Positions 42,812 to 52,435 of a stretch of 64,000 bases of DNA are shown here, in pieces. Source of the DNA: Paenibacillus sp. UNC451MF (GTDB lineage: Bacteria > Bacillota > Bacilli > Paenibacillales > NBRC-103111); assembly GCF_000686845.1 (NCBI RefSeq), contig NZ_JMLS01000012.1:124001-188000 (forward strand), written 5' to 3'. Position 1 is the first letter of the stretch; every line of letters starts with the position of its first letter. The notes under the pieces are model-generated. The model saw nothing but the letters and a program-made list of their open reading frames with translations, searched no databases and was not told the DNA's origin. A program made the translations under genes and the position numbers.

Positions 42812-45004
42812 ATGGGCATTGAGCAGCTTCTTGAGAAGGCGTCCGGCTATTTAAAAGAAAATGATCTGAAGCGTATAAGAGAAGCCTACGAGTTCGCTGA
42901 ACAGGCTCATTCGGGCCAGGTTCGCAAATCAGGGGAGCCTTATATATTGCATCCGTTGGCCGTAGCGGAAATATTGGTCAACATGCAGATGGATACAACT
43001 TCGATTATTGCCGCATTGCTTCATGATGTGGTTGAGGATACGACCGTTTCTCTGGAAACCGTAAATGAAAAATTCGGCAAAACCTGCGCTATGCTGGTGG
43101 ACGGTCTGACCAAGCTCGAGAAAATCAAATTTAAAACCAAAGAAGAGCAGCAAAACGAAAACTATCGTAAAATGTTTGTGGCGATGGCACAGGATATTCG
43201 CGTCATTTTGATCAAACTGGCCGATCGCCTACATAATATGCGTACGCTTAAGCATCAATCGGAAGAAGCTCAGCGGCGGATAGCGGATGAAACGCTGGAG
43301 ATATTTTGTCCGATTGCTCATCGGCTTGGGATCTCGGCGATCAAGTGGGAGATGGAGGACATCGCTCTTCGCTATTTAAACCCTCAGCAGTATTATCGTA
43401 TCGTTAATTTAATGCAGAAGAAACGGACCGAACGGGAGAAATATATCGAGGACGTTATTGCAACCGTTAACGAGAAGCTGTCTGAAATGGGAATTGATAG
43501 CGATATCTCAGGTCGTCCGAAGCATATTTACAGCATTTATAAAAAGATGACGGCGCGCAACAAGCAATTTAATGAAATTTATGACCTTTTGGCGCTCCGA
43601 ATCATTGTTGACAATATTAAGGATTGCTATGCAACGCTTGGGATTATTCATACGCTTTGGAAACCTATGCCCGGGCGGTTCAAGGATTATATCGCGATGC
43701 CGAAGCCCAATATGTATCAATCGTTGCATACCACCGTTATTGGCCCCAAGGGTGAACCGCTTGAGGTACAGATTCGAACGTTCGAGATGCATAAAACGTC
43801 CGAGTACGGGATTGCGGCCCATTGGGCATATAAGGAAGGCAGTATGGTTCCATCGGGCAGCTTTGAGGACAAGATGAATTGGTTCCGAGAGATATTGGAG
43901 CTACAGCAGGATGCTCAGGATGCTTCCGAATTCGTCGAGTCGTTGAAGATGGACTTTTTCTCCGATCTTGTGTTTGTGTTTACCCCTAAGGGGGAAGTTA
44001 TAGAGCTTCCTGCCGGTTCGGTACCGCTTGATTTTGCATATCGGATTCATACGGAGGTCGGCAACCGGACGATTGGCGCGAAGGTTAATGGACGTATTGT
44101 TCCGTTGGATTTCCGTCTTCAAACCGGAGATATCGTAGAAATTTTAACGTCCAAGCATTCATATGGCCCCAGTCAGGATTGGATCAAGCTGGCCCAGTCT
44201 TCTCATGCGCGTACGAAAATTCGGCAATGGTTCAAGAAGGAAAAGCGGGAAGAGAACGTCGAGAAGGGCAAGGATGCGATTGAGCGCGAGTTGAAACGTC
44301 TTGGAATTGATCCTCCGACCTTGATGAAGGATGACGACCTAATGGAGGTCGCGAAGAAATTCAACTTCAACGAGATTGAGGATATGTATTCGGCGGTCGG
44401 CTTTAGCGGCATTACAGCTGCTCAGATCGTAACCCGATTGACGGAGAAGCTGCGTAAGCAGCAGGAGGAAGCGCGCCAGCAAGCCCTGCAGCTCACAGAG
44501 GAAGTCAAAGAGCTGAAGTCTGCCCCATCAGAGCGCAAAGGGCGGCCTACGCATGGCGTTCGTGTCAAAGGAGTGGACAACCTTCTGGTTCGTTTCGCCC
44601 GCTGCTGTAATCCGGTTCCAGGGGATCAGATTATCGGATATATTACGAGGGGCAGAGGGGTATCGATCCATCGGTTGGATTGCACCAATATCCCTGCTGC
44701 TGACAGCGGTGAGGAAGGGAATCGCGTCATAGAGGTGGAGTGGGCGGATTCCATTGAAGCTAATTACAACGTTGAAATTGAAATTACAGGACATGACCGT
44801 TTCGGTTTCCTGAATGAAGTGCTGCAGGCCGTATCGGAGAGCAAGACGGTGATTTCGGCGGTTTCAGGACGTTCTGACAAAAACAAGATGGCGATCATTC
44901 ACATGACCATTTTGATTCGCAATATCGAGCATCTTCATGCAGTTGTTGAGAAGATAAAGCGTGTGAGGGATGTATATTCCGTGCAGAGAATTATGCAATC
45001 GTAA
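42812..45004 (+). CDS. relA: Bifunctional (p)ppGpp synthetase/hydrolase (RelA/SpoT homologue)
   Basis: The ~730-residue Rel protein has an HD hydrolase domain (residues ~30-170, LLHDVVEDTTVSLE), the synthetase domain (~230-350, GRPKHIYSIYKKM and YQSLHTTVIGPKGEPLEVQI), a TGS domain (~385-450, VFVFTPKGEVIELPAGSVPL), the conserved-Cys region RFARCCNPVPGD and a C-terminal ACT domain. It is full length and makes and degrades the stringent-response alarmone. MGIEQLLEKA at 42812 is preferred as start; ATG 42800 directly abuts the AAGGGA ribosome site. dtd follows 54 nt downstream. Confidence 0.97.
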   Translation: MGIEQLLEKASGYLKENDLKRIREAYEFAEQAHSGQVRKSGEPYILHPLAVAEILVNMQMDTTSIIAALLHDVVEDTTVSLETVNEKFGKTCAMLVDGLTKLEKIKFKTKEEQQNENYRKMFVAMAQDIRVILIKLADRLHNMRTLKHQSEEAQRRIADETLEIFCPIAHRLGISAIKWEMEDIALRYLNPQQYYRIVNLMQKKRTEREKYIEDVIATVNEKLSEMGIDSDISGRPKHIYSIYKKMTARNKQFNEIYDLLALRIIVDNIKDCYATLGIIHTLWKPMPGRFKDYIAMPKPNMYQSLHTTVIGPKGEPLEVQIRTFEMHKTSEYGIAAHWAYKEGSMVPSGSFEDKMNWFREILELQQDAQDASEFVESLKMDFFSDLVFVFTPKGEVIELPAGSVPLDFAYRIHTEVGNRTIGAKVNGRIVPLDFRLQTGDIVEILTSKHSYGPSQDWIKLAQSSHARTKIRQWFKKEKREENVEKGKDAIERELKRLGIDPPTLMKDDDLMEVAKKFNFNEIEDMYSAVGFSGITAAQIVTRLTEKLRKQQEEARQQALQLTEEVKELKSAPSERKGRPTHGVRVKGVDNLLVRFARCCNPVPGDQIIGYITRGRGVSIHRLDCTNIPAADSGEEGNRVIEVEWADSIEANYNVEIEITGHDRFGFLNEVLQAVSESKTVISAVSGRSDKNKMAIIHMTILIRNIEHLHAVVEKIKRVRDVYSVQRIMQS

Positions 45005-45058
45005 GAGTCTTCAAACTAGCCTTCTGCATCATCATCATGAATAGAGGTAGTATTCAAA

Positions 45059-45499
45059 ATGAGAGTTGTCGTTCAGCGAAGTAAACAAGCCCAAGTAACG
45101 GTAGATGGAAATGTTGTTGGGTCCATCGAACACGGGCTCGTGCTATTAGTAGGTATAACCCATGAAGATACAGAGCAGGATGCCAAATTCACAGCGGATA
45201 AAATCGCTGGTCTGCGTATCTTTGAAGATGAATCAGGCAAAATGAACCATTCCGTGCTTGATGTGGGCGGGCAAATTTTGTCGGTATCCCAATTCACACT
45301 TTATGGTGACACCCGCAAAGGCAAACGTCCGAATTTCATGGCAGCTGCCCGGCCGGAGCAGGCTAAGCCGCTTTATGATCGGTTTAACGAGCTTCTTCGT
45401 GAACAAGGCTTGAAGGTGGAAACAGGCACATTCGGAGCAATGATGGATGTTTCGCTTGTCAACGACGGCCCTGTTACACTGATAATAGAAAGTAAGTAA
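45059..45499 (+). CDS. dtd: D-aminoacyl-tRNA deacylase
   Basis: The 146-residue protein is full length for Dtd, with [17 protein letters not shown] at the start, the [15 protein letters not shown] motif bearing the catalytic region, and the cross-subunit motif [10 protein letters not shown] at the end. It hydrolyses D-amino acids from mischarged tRNA. The relA-dtd order is widely conserved in Bacillota. The ribosome site is aatagaggt. Confidence 0.97.
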   Translation: MRVVVQRSKQAQVTVDGNVVGSIEHGLVLLVGITHEDTEQDAKFTADKIAGLRIFEDESGKMNHSVLDVGGQILSVSQFTLYGDTRKGKRPNFMAAARPEQAKPLYDRFNELLREQGLKVETGTFGAMMDVSLVNDGPVTLIIESK

Positions 45500-45611
45500 A
45501 AATTATTTCAATGAAAGCTGTACGATGCCTCTGAAAACCGTATTTCCATGGTTAGGTTTACTCCTATTTGGACAAAATAAGGGTATACTCATACAAGGAG
45601 ATAACATTCTC

Positions 45612-45788
45612 ATGCACCAATCCGGCAAAGAAAAAGCAGTCGTTCAACCGGAGCAGCAACTGCTCTTTTGCAGTATGGACGAATCGTTAGGGATGGTCGC
45701 CGCGGCACTGTGCGATAACGAACTGTCGGCAGGTTATTCTTCCGTGAGCGAGCAGTTAAAAAGACAGACTCGTCAGACATTCCGATAA
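45612..45788 (+). CDS. Small hypothetical protein
   Basis: This is a 58-residue reading frame (MHQSGKEKAVVQPEQQ, then MDESLGMVAAALCDNELSAG). No family is recognised. It has a good ribosome site (aaggag, 10 bases upstream) and a strong terminator 9 bp downstream, so expression is likely. The frame is open for a further 29 codons upstream without a ribosome site. The C-terminus is charged (SVSEQLKRQTRQTFR) and no membrane segment is seen. Confidence 0.65.
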   Translation: MHQSGKEKAVVQPEQQLLFCSMDESLGMVAAALCDNELSAGYSSVSEQLKRQTRQTFR

Positions 45789-45796
45789 AAATCGAA

Positions 45797-45838
45797 AGGC
45801 CCTCGGGAGAATGCAAAGACCGGGGGCCTATTTCTTTT
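45797..45838 (+). terminator. Rho-independent terminator after the small hypothetical gene
   Basis: A 10-bp stem (aggccctcgg / ccgggggcct, one G-T pair) is followed by atttctttt. Confidence 0.88.
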
Positions 45839-45893
45839 CCTGAGAGCAGACGGTGTGGTACACTAAGTCTAGTTTTGTTTGGACACAGTCAAA

Positions 45894-45916
45894 CCTTGTA
45901 AATGAATTTTACAAGG
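45894..45916. repeat. Perfect inverted repeat upstream of the FAD oxidoreductase gene
   Basis: ccttgtaaa and tttacaagg are separated by tgaat. No T-run follows. It lies about 100 bp ahead of the next start and may be an operator; no regulator can be named. Confidence 0.45.
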
Positions 45917-46014
45917 CAACTGAAACATTCGGAGCCTTTCACCGTATATAAAGTTTGGGGAATTGTTCCTTTTTGTTCTCAGGAAAGCAATAAAATACGT
46001 CAACGAGGTGTGTA

Positions 46015-47970
46015 ATGGGGAGAGCAGGTTATTCTACCGGCAATGCTAAGGGTTGGCTGCTTGCGGTCATAGCTCTTGTGTTGGTGGCTGCCGTAGGAGC
46101 GGCGGCTTATTGGTATGCAGTCAAGAAGGAAGGTTCATCAGGCGGTAAAACTGCATCGAAAGCGCTGATGGAAGTGAAATCGAGCAAGGATATTAAAAAT
46201 AGCTACGATGTCATCGTCGTCGGTACAGACCCGGAAGGCGTTGCGGCGGCAGTATCGGCAGCTCGCAATGGAATGAAGACATTATTGGTCGATGGAAAGG
46301 ATCGTACGATACTGGGCGGCCTAATGACTGAAGGCTGGTTGAACAGTATCGATATGAACTATGATCCTGCCAAAGGGATGCTAGGTAAGCATGATATTAT
46401 GAACAAAGGGATTTTCAGCGAGTGGTACGGCCAAATTGAGGGGGATTCCTTCGATATTACGACGGCAGCCAACGCTTTTTATTCCATGGTCCTAAAAGAG
46501 AAAAATATCGATTTGCTCATGAAAACCAAATCTATCGAACCGTCGATCGCCAAGACGACAGATAAAACCACAGTGACCGGTATAACGGTAACAAAAGCGG
46601 ACGGTTTGAAACAATCTATCCAAGCTAAAGCGGTTATCGATGCAACACAGGATGGAGATATTGGAGATTTGGCCGGCGTAGCCTTTACGCACGGAAGAGA
46701 GGATCTGGCCGATGTGAAGAGCCGCATGGCTGTCACCGCGGTATTCAGACTTACTAACATTACGCCTGAACGTTGGAAGCAATTCGGCAAGACGATTCTT
46801 GCTGAGGATAAAGGTCAGCTTAAGTACGGCATTAATGAGATGAGCCTTTGGGGCTTTGACAAAATGCAGGATTATCCTGCTGTGAACAAGGAACGCGTAA
46901 GAATGCGCGGTCTCAATGGCGGACGCCAGAACGATAATACAATGCTTGTCAATGCGCTGCAAATTTTCGGAGTGGACCCGTTTGATCCGAAATCCAAGCA
47001 GGAAGCTCAGCAAATTGCGAAGGACGAGCTCCCTCATGTGCTTGCTTATCTGAAGAAAAGCTACCCGGATTTCGAAGGGGTTGAGCTGGATGGTATCGCA
47101 CCTGAGCTGTACGTTCGTGAATCCCGCCATATGGTGGGCGAATACAGATTGTCCATCATTGATCTGCTGGAGAACCGCGATCAGTGGGATCGCATTGCTT
47201 TCGGCGGCTACCCGGTTGATATTCAACGGACAAGTCCTACGGACAACGGCGCGGTTGTTATTGATCCAGATAAATACGCCATTCCGTTCCGCAGCATCGT
47301 TCCGCTTAAGGTTGACGGACTTCTGGTTGTCGGCAGAGCAGCAAGCTACGACACGCTTCCGCATGGCAGCGCTCGGGTAATCCCTGTAGGAATGGCTGAA
47401 GGGGAAGCGGCGGGAGCAGCAGCTAAAATTGCAATTGATCAGAACATGACATTCCGTCAAATGTCTGCTTCGAAAGAAACAATCGCGAAGCTTCAAGATA
47501 TGTTGAATAAGCAAGGAATGGATTTGAAGCCTTATTCGCTGAAACCGGCGCCTTTCATGGAGAATAAATCGTATGAAGGGTTGAAGACAGCTATCAGCCT
47601 TGGATTAGCTACAGGCGGTTACAAAAATGAATTCAGTCTTGATAGCGCATCGAACCAGCAGCGGATGATCAATATGCTGAATGGGATACGCAAATTCAAG
47701 CCTGCGGTATTGACGGGCAACCCAGCTGCGGTCATTCCTAATGAGAAGGAGCCGCAAAAACAGCCGTTGTCCTTAGATATCGCTGCAGGCATGATCGCTT
47801 CATTGCTGAAGCTTGATATTTCCAAAGGGGATGCAATCAGTGTGCTTCAGTCGAAAGGTTACTTGACTAAGCAGACGGTGGACGGCATCAGCAAAAAGCA
47901 GGAATTGACCAATGGAGACACTTATATGTTGATCCATGACGCATATAAACAGCTGAACGCGGCAAAATAA
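46015..47970 (+). CDS. Membrane-anchored FAD-dependent oxidoreductase
   Basis: The 651-residue protein starts with an uncleaved-looking hydrophobic helix (GWLLAVIALVLVAAVGAAAY), so it is probably tethered outside the cell membrane. A FAD-binding Rossmann fold follows (YDVIVVGTDPEGVAAAVSAA ... TLLVDG). The conserved FAD_oxidored ending is VVGRAASYDTLPHGSARVIP with VGMAEGEAAGAAA. The final ~150 residues have two helical stretches resembling S-layer-homology-type repeats (KTAISLGLATGGYKNEFSLD; KLDISKGDAISVLQSKGYLT). Substrate unknown. The ribosome site is cgaggtg. It is flanked by a terminator upstream and the hisS T-box downstream. Confidence 0.85.
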   Translation: MGRAGYSTGNAKGWLLAVIALVLVAAVGAAAYWYAVKKEGSSGGKTASKALMEVKSSKDIKNSYDVIVVGTDPEGVAAAVSAARNGMKTLLVDGKDRTILGGLMTEGWLNSIDMNYDPAKGMLGKHDIMNKGIFSEWYGQIEGDSFDITTAANAFYSMVLKEKNIDLLMKTKSIEPSIAKTTDKTTVTGITVTKADGLKQSIQAKAVIDATQDGDIGDLAGVAFTHGREDLADVKSRMAVTAVFRLTNITPERWKQFGKTILAEDKGQLKYGINEMSLWGFDKMQDYPAVNKERVRMRGLNGGRQNDNTMLVNALQIFGVDPFDPKSKQEAQQIAKDELPHVLAYLKKSYPDFEGVELDGIAPELYVRESRHMVGEYRLSIIDLLENRDQWDRIAFGGYPVDIQRTSPTDNGAVVIDPDKYAIPFRSIVPLKVDGLLVVGRAASYDTLPHGSARVIPVGMAEGEAAGAAAKIAIDQNMTFRQMSASKETIAKLQDMLNKQGMDLKPYSLKPAPFMENKSYEGLKTAISLGLATGGYKNEFSLDSASNQQRMINMLNGIRKFKPAVLTGNPAAVIPNEKEPQKQPLSLDIAAGMIASLLKLDISKGDAISVLQSKGYLTKQTVDGISKKQELTNGDTYMLIHDAYKQLNAAK

Positions 47971-48013
47971 TGACAGTTATAGCGGAATTACACTCTATTT
48001 ACATGCTTTTTGC

Positions 48014-48042
48014 TTGACTTTGCCAAATTTCAATATTACAAT
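48014..48042 (+). promoter_or_regulatory. hisS-aspS promoter
   Basis: TTGACT and TACAAT are separated by 17 bp, just upstream of the T-box leader. Confidence 0.7.
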
Positions 48043-48049
48043 TATGCAA

Positions 48050-48376
48050 AGAATGAAGATCATGATCCGTTGATGGGACAAAGTACTTCGAGCGCAGCAT
48101 AACCAGAGAGGGAAGCCATTGGCTGCAAGCTTCCTTATGCAAACCGGACGAAAAGACCTCCCGGAGGACACACGGGGAACCAGCGGCTGTAAAGCCGAGG
48201 CAGTAGCTGTAGTGCGTAACGCGGGCGTTAACCGCTTGAGTGTGAATTTGCATTTGCTTTTGCGTAACAGCAGAGCATAGATTGCAGATTCGAAACGTGG
48301 GTGGTACCGCGGGATGATTTGAATTACGAATCTCTCGTCCCTGACATGAACGTCAGGGGCGGGGGATTTTTTGGTT
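48050..48376 (+). promoter_or_regulatory. T-box riboswitch leader of hisS-aspS
   Basis: Stem I is visible: the AGTA box (GGGACAAAGTACTTCG), the GCATAA/TTATGC helix, the AGAGAG bulge and the GGAAGC/GCTTCC distal hairpin. The T-box motif GGGTGGTACCGCGG lies at 48299-48312. The terminator has the stem cgtccctgac / gtcaggggcg and a T-run. My fold puts GAC (Asp, 48155-48157) opposite AGTA. A further GACAC at 48167-48171, which contains both GAC and CAC (His), lies in the lower stem. Regulation is by uncharged tRNA, most likely tRNA-Asp. Confidence 0.92.
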
Positions 48377-48440
48377 TTTCATGGATCCCATACCGTTATT
48401 GATCATTAAGGATGAATTTTATGAAAGGAGTGGCGTTATA

Positions 48441-49700
48441 GTGAGCATTCAAAAACCAAAAGGAACTCAAGATTTGCTTCCCGGAGAAGTAGAGAAATGG
48501 CAGTATATCGAAGCAAAAGCCAGAGAGCTCTGTCAGCGATTTAATTACCGTGAAATCCGCACTCCGATCTTTGAGCATACCGAGCTGTTTCAACGTGGAG
48601 TAGGGGAGACGACGGATATTGTCGAGAAGGAGATGTACACCTTCTTGGACAAAGGGGACCGGAGCATTTCCTTACGCCCTGAAGGGACTGCTGGAGTCGT
48701 AAGAGCTTATGTGGAAAACAAGCTGTATGGAGAACCAGACGTAAGCAAGCTTTACTACATCGGACCGATGTTCCGCTATGAGCAGCCGCAGGCAGGCCGC
48801 TACCGTCAGCTGCACCAATTCGGCATTGAAGCATTCGGTTCTGTGGATCCAAGCATCGATGCAGAAGTCATCGCCCTGGGCTACACATTTTACAGCGAGG
48901 TTGGTATCAAGGATGTGACCGTGGAGATTAACTCTGTCGGCAATCCTGCTGTCCGGGCTGCTTACAGGGATACGATTCAGCAGTTCTTTGCACCGGTCAA
49001 AGATAAACTGTGTAAAGATTGCCAGTCTCGTTACGACCGCAACCCGATGCGGATTCTTGATTGTAAAATCGATCAAAAATATTGCGAGGGAGCGCCGACT
49101 ATTCTGGAGCATTTGGATGAAGAGTGCAGCGTCCATTTCCAGTCAGTGCAGAAATATCTCACGGAAATGAACATCCCGTTCCGCATCAACCCTCGTCTAG
49201 TGCGTGGTTTGGATTACTACACCCATACTGCGTTCGAATACAAGGCTGCTGGAATCGGAGCCATCGATACTATCGGCGGCGGCGGCCGTTACAACGGACT
49301 TGTAGGTCAAATCGGCGGTAACGATCAGCCGGGCGTCGGTCTTGGACTTGGGTTGGAGCGGACCTTGCTAATCTTGCAAGCGCAAGGAGTCGAAATCCCG
49401 ACAGCTAAGCCGTTGGATGTATACTTGGTAGGTCTTGGAGAAGCAGCTGAGCAAGAGCTTCCGAGCTTGCTGTATCAGTTGCGACTGGAAGGCTTAAGAG
49501 CCGAGAAGGATTACTTGGGCCGCAAGATTAAAGCGCAGATGAAATCCGCTGACCGATACCAAGCCCATTATGTAGCTATTCTTGGTGACGATGAGCTGGC
49601 ACGCGGCGAAATAACGGTGAAGACGATGGAGAACGGCGAACAGAAGACGTTGAAGCTAGATTCCTTTGCTGCCGAAATGCGTAAGCTTAACGAACAATAA
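48441..49700 (+). CDS. hisS: Histidine--tRNA ligase
   Basis: The 419-residue class II synthetase begins at the typical [15 protein letters not shown]. Motif 2 is [20 protein letters not shown], the histidine-specific motif is [15 protein letters not shown], and motif 3 is [13 protein letters not shown]. The C-terminal anticodon-binding domain is intact. GTG 48441 has aaaggag ten bases upstream; the earlier in-frame ATG lies at the end of the T-box leader. It forms an operon with aspS, 40 nt downstream. Confidence 0.97.
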   Translation: MSIQKPKGTQDLLPGEVEKWQYIEAKARELCQRFNYREIRTPIFEHTELFQRGVGETTDIVEKEMYTFLDKGDRSISLRPEGTAGVVRAYVENKLYGEPDVSKLYYIGPMFRYEQPQAGRYRQLHQFGIEAFGSVDPSIDAEVIALGYTFYSEVGIKDVTVEINSVGNPAVRAAYRDTIQQFFAPVKDKLCKDCQSRYDRNPMRILDCKIDQKYCEGAPTILEHLDEECSVHFQSVQKYLTEMNIPFRINPRLVRGLDYYTHTAFEYKAAGIGAIDTIGGGGRYNGLVGQIGGNDQPGVGLGLGLERTLLILQAQGVEIPTAKPLDVYLVGLGEAAEQELPSLLYQLRLEGLRAEKDYLGRKIKAQMKSADRYQAHYVAILGDDELARGEITVKTMENGEQKTLKLDSFAAEMRKLNEQ

Positions 49701-49740
49701 ATTCAACTATTTATATTCAACTCTGGAGGTAGATGAAATC

Positions 49741-51519
49741 ATGATGTTAAAAACACACCATTGTGGATCTTTAACGAAAGCGAACGTCGGAGAATCCGTC
49801 GTTCTAAACGGCTGGGTACAGCGTAGACGTGACCTTGGGGGCGTATTGTTTATCGATTTGCGTGACCGCAGTGGTCTCGTACAAATCGTATTTAACCCGG
49901 ACTTCTCAGGTGAAGCATTGAACATTGCAGATCGTGCCCGTAATGAGTTCGTTCTTGCAGTTACCGGTAAAGTCGTAGAGCGCGACGCCGCTACTGTGAA
50001 TCCGAACCTGGCAACAGGCGAAATCGAGATTCAAGTGACGGAAATTGAAATTATGAACCCTGCGAAAAATCCTCCGTTCTTTATCGAAGACGGAATTGAA
50101 ATCGATGAATCCTTGCGTTTGAAATACCGCTACCTGGATCTGCGCCGTCCGGAAATGCAGCGCACGTTAATGCTTCGTTCCAAAGCAGCCAAAGTATTCC
50201 GCGATTACTTGGACGAGAACGGCTTCTTGGAAGTAGAAACTCCAATTTTGACCAAGAGCACACCGGAAGGTGCGCGTGATTACTTGGTACCAAGCCGTGT
50301 GCATCCGGGAGAATTCTTCGCTCTTCCGCAATCGCCGCAAATTTTCAAACAGTTGCTGATGGTCAGCGGCTTGGAGCGCTACTATCAAATCGCCCGCTGC
50401 TTCCGTGACGAAGATCTGCGCGCAGACCGTCAACCGGAATTTACCCAAGTGGACATTGAGACTTCTTTCTTGTCCCAGGATCAATTGCTGGATATGATGG
50501 AAGAACTCGTTGTACGCTTGATGAGCCAAACGGCAAATGTGGAGATTGAGCGTCCGTTCCAACGCATCAGCTATGCAGATGCTATGGGCAAGTACGGTTC
50601 CGACAAGCCGGATCTGCGTTTCGGTCTGGAGCTTCAGGACGTATCGGATATCGTATCCACTTCCGGCGTGAAAGTATTCGCATCCGTTGTAGAAAAAGGC
50701 GGTCAAGTTAAAGCATTGAATGCAAAAGGCTGCGGAAGCTGGAGCCGTAAGGAAATCGACGATCTTGGAACGTTTGCTTCCCGTTATGGAGCGAAAGGTT
50801 TGGCTTGGGTTGTCTTGAAAGACGGCGAAATGAAGGGACCTATCGTGAAGTTCTTCTCCGAAGAAGAACTTGCAGCATTGAAAGAGCGTTTGGGAGCTGA
50901 AGAAGGCGACTTGCTATTGTTCTCCGCCGACACGAAGAAGGTTGTAGCCGATGTGTTGGGTAACCTTCGATTGAAAATTGGACGCGATCTTGGATTGATC
51001 GACGAGAGCAAGTTCAAATTCGCATGGGTTGTTGATTTCCCACTGCTCAGCTACGACGATGAAGCTAAGCGTTATGTGGCAGAGCATCATCCGTTCACTC
51101 GTCCGAAGGAAGAAGATGTACACTACTTCAACAGTGATCCTGGCCAAATTCGTGCTCAAGCGTATGACCTTGTTCTGAATGGCTATGAAGTAGGCGGCGG
51201 TTCGATGCGGATTTACAAACGCGAAGTTCAAGAGCAAATGTTCCAAGCACTTGGCTTCTCCAAAGAAGAAGCTCAAGAGAAATTCGGCTTCTTGCTTGAA
51301 GCATTCGAATACGGAACGCCTCCACACGGCGGTATTGCTTTTGGTTTTGACCGTCTGGTGATGTTGATCGCTGGCCGTACGAACCTTCGTGAAACGATTG
51401 CTTTCCCGAAAACAGCGAGCGCAACCGACTTGTTGACTGATGCACCGGGAACAGTAGACGACAAGCAGCTGGAACAATTGTCTATCCGTGTGGCAATGAA
51501 GCAGCCGGCTTCCAAATAA
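49741..51519 (+). CDS. aspS: Aspartate--tRNA ligase
   Basis: The 592-residue bacterial-type AspRS has an N-terminal OB-fold for the anticodon ([20 protein letters not shown]), motif 2 [20 protein letters not shown], the GAD insertion domain (~290-410) and motif 3 [20 protein letters not shown]. It is full length. ATG 49741 has a strong ggaggt ribosome site. It shares the hisS T-box. Confidence 0.97.
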   Translation: MMLKTHHCGSLTKANVGESVVLNGWVQRRRDLGGVLFIDLRDRSGLVQIVFNPDFSGEALNIADRARNEFVLAVTGKVVERDAATVNPNLATGEIEIQVTEIEIMNPAKNPPFFIEDGIEIDESLRLKYRYLDLRRPEMQRTLMLRSKAAKVFRDYLDENGFLEVETPILTKSTPEGARDYLVPSRVHPGEFFALPQSPQIFKQLLMVSGLERYYQIARCFRDEDLRADRQPEFTQVDIETSFLSQDQLLDMMEELVVRLMSQTANVEIERPFQRISYADAMGKYGSDKPDLRFGLELQDVSDIVSTSGVKVFASVVEKGGQVKALNAKGCGSWSRKEIDDLGTFASRYGAKGLAWVVLKDGEMKGPIVKFFSEEELAALKERLGAEEGDLLLFSADTKKVVADVLGNLRLKIGRDLGLIDESKFKFAWVVDFPLLSYDDEAKRYVAEHHPFTRPKEEDVHYFNSDPGQIRAQAYDLVLNGYEVGGGSMRIYKREVQEQMFQALGFSKEEAQEKFGFLLEAFEYGTPPHGGIAFGFDRLVMLIAGRTNLRETIAFPKTASATDLLTDAPGTVDDKQLEQLSIRVAMKQPASK

Positions 51520-51601
51520 ATAGATACACAAGTGAAGCAGCCGGGGAATCACCGGCTCTTCGCCTGTTCATGATATTGTAATGTATAAGGAGGGCGGCCC
51601 T

Positions 51602-52357
51602 ATGCTGCACCAGTTTTCGAGAACAGAGCTCGCCATCGGTCCTGAAGGACTGGACATTATGCGTAACAGCTGTGTAGCCGTCCTCGGCATCGGCGGCGTA
51701 GGCTCCATTGCCGCTGAAGCGCTGGCCCGTACCGGCGTTGGCAGGCTCATACTGATTGATAAGGACGTTGTCGATATAACGAATATTAATCGTCAGGTTC
51801 ACGCACTCTTATCAACGGTGGGTCAACCTAAATCCGATTTGATGAGAGATCGTATCCTGCAAATCAATCCGGAGTGTGACGTCGTTTCCTTGCGAATGTT
51901 TTATACGGAAGAAACGTATGAGCAGCTATTCGAATATCCACTTGATTATGTCATCGATGCATCGGATACGATCAGCTATAAGATCCATTTGATCAAGCAA
52001 TGCTTGCAGCGCAAAATTCCGATCATTTCGAGTATGGGCGCCGCTAATAAAATGGACCCGACGAAGTTTCAGGTCGCGGACATTTCCAAAACGTCGATGG
52101 ATCCTCTAGCCCGAGTCATCCGTCACAAGCTTCGGAAAGAAGGAATCAAAAAAGGCGTGAAGGTCGTGTTCTCCACGGAAGAACCGATCAAGCCTCGGGA
52201 GGAAGTTACTCAACGAATCGTACCAGAGAACGCACCCGAAATCCGTAAGGCACAGCAGCCTCCGGCGAGCAATGCGTTCGTCCCACCGGTTGCAGGGCTT
52301 ATCGCGGTCAGTGTTGTTGTACAGGATTTATTGGCGAAGGGAAATCCCCAAGCTTAA
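51602..52357 (+). CDS. tcdA: tRNA threonylcarbamoyladenosine dehydratase
   Basis: The 251-residue E1-like protein has the nucleotide-binding motif VLGIGGVGSIAAEALARTG, INRQVHALLSTVGQPKSD and the family element PIISSMGAANKMDPTKFQVA. TcdA (YrvM in B. subtilis) cyclises threonylcarbamoyladenosine at position 37 of ANN-decoding tRNAs. Its place after aspS matches Bacillus (hisS-aspS-yrvM). ATG 51602 has a perfect aaggaggg site. A small GC-rich hairpin without a T-run lies between aspS and this gene. Confidence 0.94.
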   Translation: MLHQFSRTELAIGPEGLDIMRNSCVAVLGIGGVGSIAAEALARTGVGRLILIDKDVVDITNINRQVHALLSTVGQPKSDLMRDRILQINPECDVVSLRMFYTEETYEQLFEYPLDYVIDASDTISYKIHLIKQCLQRKIPIISSMGAANKMDPTKFQVADISKTSMDPLARVIRHKLRKEGIKKGVKVVFSTEEPIKPREEVTQRIVPENAPEIRKAQQPPASNAFVPPVAGLIAVSVVVQDLLAKGNPQA

Positions 52358-52366
52358 CCATTGAAT

Positions 52367-52413
52367 AAGAAAAGCATGGTTTGCGAGCAGCTGCTCACAT
52401 ACCATGCTTTTTC
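52367..52413 (+). terminator. Bidirectional terminator between tcdA and the AraC gene
   Basis: A stem aaaagcatggt / accatgctttt with an inner gagcag/ctgctc hairpin has A-rich and T-rich flanks, so it can serve both convergent genes. Confidence 0.88.
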
Positions 52414-52435
52414 TTATTATATTCCTATTTCTTAT

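Noticed and set aside
48167-48171. GACAC as the main specifier of the hisS T-box
   Set aside because: Folding places it in the lower stem rather than opposite the AGTA box. It is kept only as a secondary possibility.
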